Below, piece after piece: positions 51,208 through 63,311 of a stretch of DNA of 64,000 nucleotides. A program made the translations under genes and the position numbers. Origin of the DNA: Lepidurus packardi. Taxonomy: Eukaryota > Arthropoda > Branchiopoda > Notostraca > Triopsidae. The stretch's first letter is position 1; every line of letters starts with the position of its first letter. The notes beneath the pieces are model-generated. The model did not search any database, was not told the origin of the DNA, and saw only the letters and a list, made by a program, of their open reading frames with translations. Location: the NCBI GenBank assembly GCA_023053545.1, contig JAKZAN010000004.1, forward strand, positions 3,410,001-3,474,000, read 5' to 3'.

Positions 51208-52266
51208 GAAGGAAAAAGCAAAAGTTACAAGAGGAGTCGTTGGAGAAGGCCAGAATTACAAGGGGAAATCAAGCATGAAAGTTGCAATGCAACACAGGTT
51301 GGAGCCATCGTTAAAGCCCGCCCGCTAGTTATTACAAGGAGAGAAGAAGCCGTGTTTACGGGTAATTGAATGGCGCACGCTATATATGTATGTGTAACTG
51401 TGTATACGCGTACCCTCACATTGTTGTTTGCTCTATGCCTTGCAAACTCAAACTCGCTCCTGTCCCTCTTCCTCCCTCTGTGGCCTTAATTAGGTCTTAA
51501 CCGTAGTAATGTAGTAAAGCTAAGGACCAAAAGCAGAAGTTTTCAAGGGGGAAGGTGGGTTCTCCAGAAGCTCGTTCAATCAAGGGGACCCATTTTCGAG
51601 GCCCAACTGATCCAAAAGACCAAAGAGTCAAGCAGCAACTGTTGCCTTTCTCTTATTTCGTCTAATTTTTTTTTTGGGGTCCTCGTTAACGTTAGGGAGA
51701 CGAGACAATCGTTTCGGTTGGACCAAGTAAAAAGAAAAAAAAGTGACTTTTACAGTAGCTTTAACAGTGATTGAAAGAGGTCTTTTTTTTCTCTGTACAA
51801 ACCATGCTTGGCGATGGGACTTTTCACGCGTGTGGTTTTTCTTTGTCGAGGAGACAGACATAAAGATAACGACGTAGCTAGAACGGGCTGACCCAAAATG
51901 GGAAATTAAGGGGAAAAAGTGGTATGACTTATAGGCTTTTGAGACTTTATGTAACAGACAAAAAAAGGTCGGAAAAGATCAGCTGAGTTTGATTTTTTCT
52001 TTTTTAATTTTTTTTTAGGACTTTGAATGTAAAGACACGTTATTCGGTCCGAGTCACGTTTTGGAACATCTACCACAGCACTACTCGACATCCAATGCTA
52101 ATATATTTGTGGTGACAAAATTTTAATTGTGTTCATTTTTCAAGCAGAAAGTTTTTCCAAGGAAATTATTAATCAAATTATAAATCATCGTGTACTAACG
52201 TTTTAGCGCGGAAAAGAAAAAAATACTGTACAAATAAATAAAATAAAAATTATTTGACAGTGTTTT

Positions 52267-52355
52267 TTAATTTTTTAACTTTTCTGAAGGGGGAGTTGAC
52301 CCCACAGAATTGAATTTATGAGTTAGTGTGACCCACGCACGGTTTTGCGTGGCTC
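52267..52355 (+). repeat. Left arm of a widely spaced inverted repeat
   Basis: About 90 bp, with core CTGAAGGGGGAGTTGACCCC and TGAATTTATGAGTTAGTGTG. It recurs in reverse complement at 54578-54668 with few mismatches and small gaps. About 2.2 kb lies between the arms. Confidence 0.75.
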
Positions 52356-53319
52356 ACAACGACGTGCAAACTATGGAAGGCCGGAACATTTATGCGAAAA
52401 GCGGTAAAGCTCATAACCTCATTAAAAAACACATCCCAATTCGCCCGAAAGTCACGATATCGTTCCAGAAAGGAATCACGAGGTAGTTTACTGAGTTGAC
52501 TTTTGGTGATTCGATCAATCATCACAATAAAACTTACACAACCTTATGCTGTACTGTACTACAGTATACGATCTCTATAGCCGACAGGTATACCCACAAG
52601 TAAAGATTATTTTTTTACATTTTTTAAGCTAAAGGAGTTGTTTTTTCGCTGGGGAAACCGTTTAAACCATACACTTCTTTTGCCCCCAACTTCTCATACA
52701 GCTCGGAGTGGGATAGGGAGTATAAGTCTATGATATGAGTCAAAAAATGGCTTTCTGGCACCATGACACATGCACCTTATATGCATAGCCAAAGCAAAAC
52801 CAGACCATTTAAGTGTATATACTTTTTCTCGTGATCGTGATCAACTCGCTTCATCTTTTTGTGTACAAAACGCTACATACCCCTGTAGGTCTTCCCCTTT
52901 AGTCTCAAAATCGCTTTAGAAAACGTCTCCGATTTTTTTTATTTTTATTTGCATTTTCTAAACTTGTGTATCTCCCCTGCTGCACTTTTCCCATGAAAAA
53001 TGACTGTCATTTGCGTGCGGCTTACGAAGAAGAGAAGAAAAAATCGTTCTGTATAGTGTTCACGGGCTTGAGCAAAGGGAAGTTAAATAGCCACGAATAT
53101 AACGTTAGACCACAACGGTTCCAGGGAGCTTATGCCAACGCTTCCCAAATCTTATGTGACAACAAGAGTTTTATTTCTACTTATTTTCATTTTCTCTCCA
53201 CGTAATCAGTATAAAACTGTTTTTTTTTCTTAGTAATTCACAAAGAAAAGGAACGTCTGTGTTTTACTTTTTAATTAGGAAATGATATGTATATCTTTTG
53301 GGCTTGTTCTTACACCTCA

Positions 53320-53366
53320 ATTCTTGCACGTTGGGAGTTTCAGCGAAACTCCTAACGTGCAAGAAT
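53320..53366. repeat. Near-perfect 22-bp hairpin with 3-nt loop
   Basis: The arms ATTCTTGCACGTTGGGAGTT and its complement pair over 22 bp, with a single G-T mismatch that would be a wobble pair in RNA. The loop is AGC. TTGCACGTTGG appears once more at 53433. The loop is too small for a normal microRNA precursor. Confidence 0.85.
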
Positions 53367-53706
53367 GGAGAAAAGAAAACAAAACTTATCTGTTTATTTT
53401 TTAATTTCACATTTGACAGTAATAAGCCCTTTTGCACGTTGGTGTGGCACCCAAGCCCAAGTCAGCAGATCAGTCTCGCGTTTCCTATTTCACACTTGGC
53501 ATCCTCCACCACGAGGGAAATAATCACAGAACGTTAAAACGACATAAGATATCCCTTCCTACTCGTTTTTTCTTTAACCTTCTCAAAGTCTCCCAAAGTT
53601 GAAAACCCGCAACTTTTACAGGACCATTTTTCTTTTCCCCCAAATTCTTCTCTCCTCCCGACTTGATTAATTTAATCGAAATAAATTGTCACCCCAAGCC
53701 CCATTT

Positions 53707-53960
53707 TTTCTCTCTCTCTCTCTCGTTTCTGGGATGCCTCGGCCATCTTGACCATATTTGGGGTTATCATCTACCTCCAGAGACAGCTGCAAAAGAGGCT
53801 CGATTTGGGCCATACTGGGAGAACTTACGGTTCCCCCCCCCCCCCCCATCCAAGAAAACTTAATTTGCATAGCCTGGCTTCTTAACAATGATGGATTTAA
53901 ACGCCTCGGGACATACCAAATGTTGCATGTGAGAGAGCGAGAGAGAGAGCGAGCGAGTTA
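53707..53960. repeat. CT and GA tracts with a C15 run
   Basis: A (TC)n tract lies near 53709-53726, C15 at 53833-53847, and an imperfect GAGAG tract near 53930-53960. GAGAG blocks are binding sites for GAGA factor in insects. A (CA)n run also lies near 54452-54466. Confidence 0.6.
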
Positions 53961-54577
53961 GACAGAAAGGTTCAGGGGAGAGAGAAATAAAAAAAAGGAA
54001 GAAGAAGGAGAAAAAGCTAGGTTTAATTTAAATAGGGTTCTTTTGTACTTTAATGGAGTATCCGGTAGACATTTTCAATGCAAACATCCGTTTAGGCTAA
54101 TAAAACGTCCCTTTTCTTTTCACAAGTTGAGAGTTTGAAGACGAGATTCTCCCTATGTGTGTGTGAACTCGAGCGAAGGCAAAATTGTGTGTTCAAGGCG
54201 TATTATTATGGCCGTCTGGTTACCCTAATCCATCATGGAGTTTTATAAGCTGGAAAATCAAAACAGGGATATAAGTAGGGTATAGGTGATATGGGAGTTT
54301 CTTAATGGTCTCAAACGGATACACGGCAGGTAAAGAGAAAAAGGAGCTTGTATTGCTCACGCACCTGCTCGTTTTTTGGGAGAACGTTTTCTTTCGAGAA
54401 AAATATCAGGACCGTGAACCGGAACGAAAACTGCCATATCGTAGCCAAGCACACACACACACACGTATAGTACACGGGCGAACAAGCGAATTCCTGGTCA
54501 AATACAAAAAGCGGAAGAACCCTCCCATAAAAAAATGAAAAAAAAATACTTCATTCTAGGACCGCCCCTTTAAGGTT

Positions 54578-54668
54578 TGCCAAACAAAACCTTGCGTGGT
54601 CACACTAACTCATAAATTCAATACTTTGGGGTCAACTCCCCCCTTCAGAAAAGTTAGAAAATTATAAT
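54578..54668 (-). repeat. Right arm of the widely spaced inverted repeat
   Basis: Reverse-complement partner of 52267-52355. The DNA between the arms shows no transposase or other gene. The pair could be the ends of a large non-autonomous element or two opposed copies of one repeat. Confidence 0.75.
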
Positions 54669-55404
54669 AGAATCAATAATGAAGCTTTTGAATCGCAAAT
54701 TTGGGGTGTATTTCTTTCCTTTTAAATAATCTAATACATAATCTTTGACCTGACAAAAGGTATGGCTAAGACTCTTAAACCAGAAACATGTACGCAACTT
54801 GTAAACTGAAAATTTATACAGAAAATGAAATATTCATAAAACGTGACACCAGTAAATGCCTTCAAGCAAGGACACGGTTTCGGAGTGCTTGCTATTTCAG
54901 TTTCATCATGCTAGCTGGAGAAGATTTGAATTTGAGATGAATAATACACAAGACTGCACCCAAAGCGCGAAATCTCTGACGAAATTGCTTGACATCTCAT
55001 CCTAGCATCGTGTTACTCAATGTTCTGAGGAATTCTGTCATACAATTTATAAAACTTCAAGAACTCTTCTTATTACTTTTCTCTGGAAAATAACGTAAGT
55101 TCAAATAAAGTAAATTGCGATATAATGTGCTAATGCTGGAAGTGATACGAACAGGAAATTCTGGAAGTGGAACTGGATGGAGTGAAAGTTGACAACCAAT
55201 AACACAAGAGGCAATTAGGTCACAGGAGGAATTAATAAGACTAAAATTAAAATCGTGGGACACGAATAACTTATTTTCAGCGGAAGCTTCCAAGGTATGT
55301 CGGTGTCGGTCCAAGCAAACAAACAAAATAATCATCTCATCTGTTTGTATTTTCCGTTTTTTATTTCATATAAGCCCAAAAATCTCACAAGACACTTTGA
55401 GAAG

Positions 55405-55520
55405 TTAAAGAAAGTCGAGTACTTTAAGTAAAAAAAAAATAAACGAGAAAGTCGACTACTTTGGATAAGTACACTGGAAAGTCGACTACTTTGGTAAGCA
55501 CACTAGGAAGTCGATTCGAA
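55405..55520 (+). repeat. Short tandem repeat, GTCGACTACTTTGG units
   Basis: Four successive imperfect units with spacing near 30-40 bp: AAAGTCGAGTACTTTAAGTA, AAAGTCGACTACTTTGGATA, AAAGTCGACTACTTTGGTAA and GGAAGTCGATTCG. The last unit ends just before a TATA-like sequence at 55526. Confidence 0.65.
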
Positions 55521-55525
55521 GTAAA

Positions 55526-55533
55526 TATATAAG
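55526..55533 (+). promoter_or_regulatory. TATA-like box after the tandem repeat
   Basis: TATATAAG followed by GCGGC sits directly after the four GTCGACTACTTTGG-like units. A pyrimidine-rich TATTTCTTCTTCGC follows at the distance expected for a start site. No coding sequence follows; the first ATG downstream is stopped at once. Confidence 0.25.
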
Positions 55534-57233
55534 CGGCTTAGGGTTATTTCTTCTTCGCTACAATACACACGAATACTTTTGATTCTTTCGTCATCCAAAT
55601 TCAAACTGAGCATCTGTTTAGGGCCAGAAAATGTAAACAATTGAACTGTCACATTCACAGTGTACATTCGACGCGGTCTCCTAGCGGTGGTCAGTATGCT
55701 TTAACAAGCGCTTTAGGAATAAAGCGGAAAGGATGAGAAGTGCGCTGCTTTTGTAGAAAACATTTGCGATGCAGTATAGAACGCAACATTCTTTTATTCG
55801 AACACTTTCTTGTGCAAAGTTGAACTAAATGTTAAGGTAAAGTTGCATAAAGCTTTTAGGTATAATAGCCAAGTGCATTTTTATATAAATCGGAGCACTC
55901 AGAAGTAACAACATCCTTGCTAAAAATGCTTCAATTTTGCTGTAATTGTTTGGTAAAATTGAGCACTTTTTTTTTACAGTGTGGGTTAACTCTTGGTTCC
56001 TGTATTTAGTCTATTTGTGGGCCTGTTTAGGCGTTTCGTTCAAGGAAAGTACTGAGAAATCGTCCGGAAATTTTTGAAAGTGGTGGTAGGCTCTACGGGA
56101 CGCCTGTTAGTGCAGGAGGGAGGGGGGAGGAAGCGCACAGGGGGTAATCAATTGGACAACTGGGAAAATCGGGCAAAAATGTCTCGCACCAAGTCTTGTG
56201 GAAATCTTTGAAAAGGTAAAAAGGGTTGGGGCACACGTCCATATCCATTCCATAACACTTCTGTTTCTTTTCTTTCTTTCTTTTCTTTTTAGAAAAAGAG
56301 TTTCTTCCAATAATACCGCACCCTTTTACGAGTGCCGTGGTTCTTTGGGAATTCAAGAATTTAATTCCAATTAGACACACCCTTTTAAAGCCTCCTTTTC
56401 TTACTCCTTATGCTAAAACTAGAGATATCGGACAAAACCCGAACTGAATCGAATCAGTAATTCTGACCAACGCCCTTAAAACTGCAAGTGAGACAGACTT
56501 TTATTGCCAGGTTTTGTTAATTAACCAATTTACTAGCTCCTTTTTTCTCCCCCGTCTTACTGTTTTTCATACTCTCAACTTTCAAAGTTACAGGTTAAAT
56601 AGTTCATACTGAACTTCGGCTTTCCAACAAAACCTCAAACCAGCCACCATTTCAAACAACCGAAACGTAATGAAAGTATGCATGTTTTCCCACGAATATA
56701 CACCAGGATTGTCGGGCTTTTTGCCGCCGCTCAGGTCAAAGGGCAACTCTCAGGTCATCAGCATGAAGGGGGGTTGCTTTGCCTGTCACAGTCTCAGTTT
56801 TCCGTTTCCCCCTCATCCACCAGTTGGATTGGTGGTAAAATTCCCCGGACTACAGGCACGCTCTTTAGTCTTTTCCTACCAGATTTCCACACAAGAACTA
56901 AATTTCTTTGTTGCCCTTATCTTATGCCAGGAAGAAATACATACAAGCGTTTAATTAATTTATTGAATCACTTGGTTGGAATTATTTATTTAGACTGGGT
57001 TAATCATTAATTGTTTAAAGCAGTGCAAACTTCGAAAAATTGATAATTACAGCCTAAGTTAAGATGTAATTGATAACAGAAACTGACAAGTAGTGTGTAC
57101 AGTATCACTAACTTAAAGGGCAAAAGCCACTTAAAAAGTAACCTTGTCTTAAAAAGTGGGGTATAAAGTCCATTTTCTCCTTTCGTTTCTTAACATGAAG
57201 TGCAAAATAATTAGAATAGGATCCGAGGCTTCG

Positions 57234-57241
57234 TGACGTCA
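57234..57241 (+). promoter_or_regulatory. CRE palindrome
   Basis: TGACGTCA within the 10-bp palindrome GTGACGTCAC. A second perfect site lies 115 bp further on (57349-57356) and a third at 59100-59107. Confidence 0.4.
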
Positions 57242-57410
57242 CAGACGGACAATACGAGTCTTAAGAGTACCCAAGAGCCTTTGTGTACTGTTTCTAAGTA
57301 TATCAATACACAATAACCACGATAACAAGTCGTGTCATGATACGTCCCTGACGTCATAATTGAAACGTTTGTATGACAATAATTCAAGAACGCATTAAGT
57401 TTCCAAATGT

Positions 57411-57640
57411 GCAATTTCAGTTTTTTTCGCGTAAAATGAAAACATAATTTGCACTTTTCAAATTAGCGAAGTCAAAAGTTAAATAATTAAAAGGGTCATG
57501 TCCTATTTATTAGTATTACCTAGATTACTGTAAAAATTCTGCAAGAATTTCGTGTACTATTTACATACAAGAGTTTCTCTGTTCCTCATGCTATCGTGGC
57601 ATAGAAAGCTGGGCTTCGCTTAAATAGTTCTGTTTAATCA
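57411..57640. mobile_element. Degraded relative of the REV3L-intron MITE
   Basis: It shares with 46958-47238 the order TTTTTTCGCGTAAAATGAAAA, ATAATTTGCA, a TTAGCGAAG-like piece, then CATGCTATCGTGGCATAGAAAGC in the place of CATGCTAACGCGGAACAGAAAGC. The left terminal repeat was not found. Limits are approximate. Confidence 0.45.
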
Positions 57641-60600
57641 CGCTGAAATAAAAGAAAGACGAAATAAACCAAACGAAAAATCGATTAAAATTTAGGGAGA
57701 AAATGGCTTAATTTTCAGTCACGCTCTCTTTGTCAAGGAACAACTCGAGTGTATGACAGGAGTAAGGTTTAATGAGCAGAAACAGATCAATATTTGAAGC
57801 CAAGCAGGGGTTATAGATGTTTACACGCATTAGGTGAAGCGTTGCAACGGCTCAAGTAGTCTCTGTACTGGAGAACCAACGAACCCCCGAAAAGGTCCCC
57901 CCCAAAACTAATCAGTTTTGTCTTTCTAAGCCCTCAGCTGCGCCTAAGAACCATTAACCGAAACGTATAACGTTTGGTCAATACTCTTACCCTCGTTTTT
58001 CCCCCTTAAGTAGCTCTAACTCATGTTTGCCGTTTGCCTGCGCTCTATTACGTGCACATGTCGCCTTTTTCCCTTTTGGCAAAGACTCGTACATAACTTT
58101 ACTGTACGGTGCAGTGCAATACAGTACAGTACGTATGCTCTATATTTGTCCTAAAAATATGCATCTGCCTCCTCCTAATATTTCCCATTCCCTCCCTCTC
58201 TCTTTCGCTCCCCACTTTGGCCCCTGAAGTTAATGACTCAGCAGAAAGGGCATCTAATTTTTCCGTTTCCTTTCAAGGAAATGAGACGGGAATCACCTTT
58301 TAATGCGATTCCAGTAGAAAGCGAGGTAGCTGTCAAGTTCTCCAACTGTTTGTCTTTGTCATGTCACAAGGTTCTTCGGGGTCCTCATCCACAGTGCTTA
58401 GGCTCAGGTAAGCTAAGCCTAAAAATCGAAAAACTGCCGAGGTATTGACCAAGCGTGACGGAATTAACGCATTGTTGCTGCGTTTTTCTTCAAGTTTTTG
58501 GCTTTCAAATAGGAAATGACTTTGCAAGAATAACACATTTTGACTGCTGCATTTTGGGGTCCCTCACGTTGTTCGTTGTCGTAAGTGAACAACAACAACT
58601 ATTATTGACATTGTGCTACTATAAGGACAAAAAAAAAAAACAGAGAAAGAAAAGAAAAAAAGCCAAAGACATAACGGGGCTAATAAAGTTTTTCTGCTCC
58701 TTTTGCCCTTTCTGCCAAAATGTGACACTTCAGCAAGTCCAAGTCACTTTTTTTTTCTTTAACTTGTCCGGTCACTATCGTAACAGGAAATGATGCTGAT
58801 GGCTTGTCCTGCTTGTTCAACATCAGAAACGCCTTCTTGCAAATACCGTCGTTGACATAATGGCGTCCACGGAATGGAATTCGGAAGTTGGGTTAAAAAC
58901 ATTGCCAACATCCGAATGTTTTAAAAAATCCAGGAAAAAATTATGACTCCATGGCTTTAACAAATCTTTTTACAACACTATAGTACACACATAAAAAAGA
59001 AAAAAAGAACCCTAAAAAAGTTACGACCATTTCCGACTGACTCAGATAAGCCGGAACAATTATCTCCGACCTAAACTCAAAAGACATCGAACACTTCCGT
59101 GACGTCAGCTACCCCCGCCGCGGACCCAATTAACTTTCAAAGGCCAAATGGCCCATGACTTCCGAAAGAGAGCCTCTGGTACTAGTAATTCAGGCAAAAA
59201 AACGTTACTTATTTTTTATTTTTGGCTGAACCGAAATGTCAGCAGTTTTTATCGTATTTTTTATGATTTTCATCGTAAATTAGGCTCGATGTGGAAAAAA
59301 AGTCAAGGGTTTTTAAGATTGTATAGGCATTTTGTGTCATTTTGCGCTTTGGCTACAATACAGAATGCATAAGCAATGAAGGAAACTTCTAAAAGACTAT
59401 TAAAAACGAGGCCGAAGTACTACGCGTGGGAAGACATGTTTTGGCAACATTCTTTTGTGGAAATGCAGGGAATGGACAAAAGCTTGAACAAGCTTTAATA
59501 CCTTTTCTCTCTTCCTTCTCCTTTGCTACCTTTGATCTGTAAGAAAAGGCCATATAGTGTCCCCCCTAACTCCTTTAACCAAATGATATTTCCACCAGGT
59601 AAAAAGACGCGGCTGCTCTTTTGGCCTTTTCAAGTTTTGCCCCTTTTGCCACAAAAGATAAGATAGATTGTGGGCCATAGCCATAGCCATCGCGTTTTGC
59701 TTAACGGTGCTGACCATCGGCGCTTTTCCTTTGCTTAGCAGTGATGCGCAGAGACGACGGCATAGAACTGAAAATTCCTTTGAGGAAAAAAAATAAGAAC
59801 CCCCTGAAAGAGGAGGCGAGAAAGTGTCACGTTTCGACCCACAATAATTTACCAAAAGGGTGGGGGGGGGATAGTGGGGTTTTTTTCCCGTTGGGCGTTG
59901 TCGCCCTTATAAGAAATCGTTCAATTCGTGTCTTTTGAGGAAGATACGGTTACAGAGTATACGGAGTGCAGTTAAGTAACTTCCAAACTTGATTTGTCTC
60001 TGGGAGCCCAAGTTTTAAGAAGGGGGCAACAGTTGTCACTTCTCATCAAGCGGATGACCGGATCATCGCCTTATCAGCCATCGAGAAACTTAAGACATTC
60101 CTATCAGTCTTTTATGCAATGCTAAAGAATGTTTGCAGGTGAGTAGACACATCATGGTCTTAAGCTGATCATAAAAGCTCTCTGATCTTATTTACCCAGT
60201 GAATTGTTGGATTTTGAAAACAGTTTTCAATGGAAAACTGTTGGACTGTGAAATGCGTTTCGAACTCCTGCGTTTCTCGGACAGTTGAGACTCTTTCGCT
60301 TGTTATTTAAACGCGACAAGGGGGCAGATATAATGTTTTAAGTTAGACACACAGTTCTAAAGGCAGATGTTCCTCATACAACAATTGGTGGTCTGCTTCA
60401 TTCAATACACGTAACAATCGCTCCGAATTCTATACACCTTTTCATATGTGCTCCTCTCGCGCGTTTGCGGCGCTTCATGTCCACAAAAGAAAAAAAAACA
60501 GCCCTAACTTTCAAGTATATCCCCAACAACTGGCACAGTGAGGTACAAAAAAAATTAATAATAATAATAAAATATCTTTCGATGTCAATTCACTTGGATA

Positions 60601-62780
60601 TGGATGCGATAATTAAAAAAATATGGAGAAAATACAATGTATACGGTTGGTTTCGATAATGGTAGATTTCGTTGTTCAACTCAAGTGTTCGTTCGTAAGC
60701 GTAAAGAAGGGGACATTTCATAGAAATCCAGATCCATTAACCGTCATGTAAACTTAAACCTTTTTGATACGCCTTTTGACTTGGGAGGTATACATTTGCA
60801 ATGTAAATTTATCCGTACATTTATTTCTATTTTGTTTTATCCTCATGGAAGAATTTCTTTACCAGGAAAGAAAATCATGGTTCGCATGGCATGTTTTTAC
60901 TTTTTGTCTACGTGTGTGTGTGTGTCGAAAAACGTGTCGAGTAGATTTTGAGCCAGTCACCTTTGGCCTGCCAAACTTCCCGCAGCGTGGTTTCATTACT
61001 TATGCAACGCGGCAGGTGATCTCTCGTGCACCTCTCCACCTTTGGCTTTTGCCAATTTTTAAGACCATGGGACATAACATGGATTCCGCCCATTTCGAAG
61101 TTTTTCCAAAAGTGTGTTCGGTACAAATTGTGAATAAAAGACATGGAACCGTTTTACCTTTTCAAAAACTAAACCCCCCTTCACCCCAAAAGAAAAAAGA
61201 AAGAAGTTTGTTTCGGAAAAGATATATATCATTATGAAATATTCCAAACAAACCGTTATAGCGTTTTATTTTATTTTATTTTTATTGTGTGCATGTATGT
61301 ATTATACGGGGGGATGAAAAGTATTACGCGTCTGACTTGGAAAAAAAAAACGAAACCACAAACGCAATCCGAGACCCTATCTTTCGCAGCAGGAGCTGTT
61401 GAAGGAGGCAGGCGCGATCTGCGGCGCGAAAACTCGCAGCAGGAGACAGACTTTGTACCAGTACAAACGTTCTACTACACCCAAATGGGCTTCACTGTTC
61501 CAAAATGTATACAACAATGCTGGCTTGTGGTTGTGTTTTAGGGTTCAATTTATTGACCGAATTCTATATACGCAAATACGAACATTGCTAGGGCACCAGA
61601 CACTTTTCCGAGTATAGCTGAACAGCTGGGCAGGTATTGCTAGAAATATTTCCACCTGCTCCACAAAAAAAAAGAAAATTTTACATTCCGATTTTGAACG
61701 AGGTTATACTGAGAAGGATTTTCACGATTTCCACGACTTGCACTCAACGTTTTCTGACATCATACTTGTACGAAGCAGTGGTTACAGCTTGTAAACTAAA
61801 TTAGTTGCAAATACATTTCAATGCGTACAGTTTTGAATGCATACAAAATTCGTTTAGTATCTGGTCTACTTTGAATGCCAACGCTCATAAAAATGCTAAT
61901 TTTAAATAAGAAACATAATTCCAAGGTAATTTATGACTAGAACTCCTGATATTACAAATATAATCTTCTGAATGACGTTAAAAATAGGACATTGTGCGAA
62001 AAAATTACATGGATTAACAAGACTCTTTATAGTGTGTAGTAGTGTCCAAGTGAAAGTTTATGCGGGGAAGATACCCGTCCAATCAGTGCGACTTCGCCCC
62101 TTTGCCCATTCACGTTTCATTGTTGGCAGCATTTTTACACGGGCTCGGTGTAAACCTTGAACACTGGACTCGAATTTGAACACTTACTGTACAACGTGAA
62201 AAGTTTCAACAATGAAAAATTCAATGAAATGACACCAAAAGATCAATGAAATGTCTTGTCCGAGTCAACCTAACAAGTGAGATCACAGGATCCTTTCCAG
62301 TTACTTCAATAAAAGGAAGATTTCTGTCAAGAGGTCCAAACTAGTTTCTTTCCCATCTCAAAGTATATGTCAGTGTCACTTATACTCTAGCAAAACATTC
62401 GTTAAAAACTGAAGTTACAATACCACAATTTCACTTTACAATATACGCAGGTTACTTGTATCATGAAATTTCTAGCATTACAAACACAAATATCGTAAAG
62501 TAACACAAATATCACAAATATCACTCAAGAAACCGCACAAAATGACTACTTATATTAAATGTCAACACGGTTTAATGGCTTTTTTTAACAGACTGGGTCT
62601 TGTCCGTTATAGCCATAAGTACTCATCTGTTTCATAAATTCTTTAGAATTAAAGTGTGAAATTATAACATCTGTAAAATTATACGTCAAAACGTACTACA
62701 CTTTTCTCATTGCAACGCCGTCTCCTGTATTTATTTTGTAATATTAAAAATTCAACCTTAACTTACTCTCACTTATTATA
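57641..62780. other. Non-coding desert, last part
   Basis: No gene supported. Contents seen: pyrimidine-rich CTCCCTCTCTCTTTCGCTCC near 58192, the CRE at 59100, (AAT)n near 60557, and (GT)n near 60911. Open frames up to 157 codons (60764-61237) lack recognisable domains and splice context. Confidence 0.4.
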
Positions 62781-63309
62781 CAATGAAAACCGCTCAGCAT
62801 GAAATCCAAGGGACCGAAATATTTTTTCGCGTTAAAAGATATGCGTGCTAACAGGTGCAAAAAAATAGTTAATAAAAAAACGGTCGTGATAACAGAGTTA
62901 AAATTCAAGTTTATACTCGTACATTGACAGTCTATACGTTTTGAAGCACAAATAATACATTTTGAGCATTTCAACAGACTGTCAATAAAAATGAAATGCC
63001 TTGACTCCCTATAGACTGTTGGGGCGAGAAGGACACAAATTTGAACTTGAAGTCAGGGGTGTTGCTTAGGCTCTACAACCCTTCCCATTGGCAGAGGGAG
63101 ACGGTTGGTAAGAAGACAAAAGTATTTTGTCGTCCAAAAATATGTTGTCGCAACAAAACTATCTTGTCGTTCCTCCGAGACGCCTTTTCTTGTTTCATGT
63201 TAAAAGGAAACAAATGTATGGATTACACAGCGTTTTTCCGGACCGGAATACCATTTTGTGTTCATGGGTCTTTCGTGCTAAGCGGTTTCGTGTTAAACGG
63301 CTTTCACTG
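62781..63309. mobile_element. Pogo/Tc1-mariner-type MITE with TA target duplication
   Basis: A 529-bp element flanked by TA on both sides (62779-62780 and 63310-63311). The ends are imperfect inverted repeats: CAATGAAAACCGCTCAGCAT on the left, and the right end read on the minus strand as CAGTGAAAGCCGTTTAACAC, with mostly transition differences over about 27 bp. No transposase frame. The TA duplication and CAGTG-type ends fit a pogo/Tigger-related non-autonomous element. Confidence 0.8.
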
Positions 63310-63311
63310 TA

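Noticed and set aside
53320-53366. Hairpin as a microRNA gene
   Set aside because: A three-base loop and a 22-bp total stem are too small for Drosha/Dicer processing, and no known miRNA seed was recognised.
60764-61237. Plus-strand open frame of 157 codons
   Set aside because: No domain, low-complexity GT repeat inside, and no splice or promoter context.
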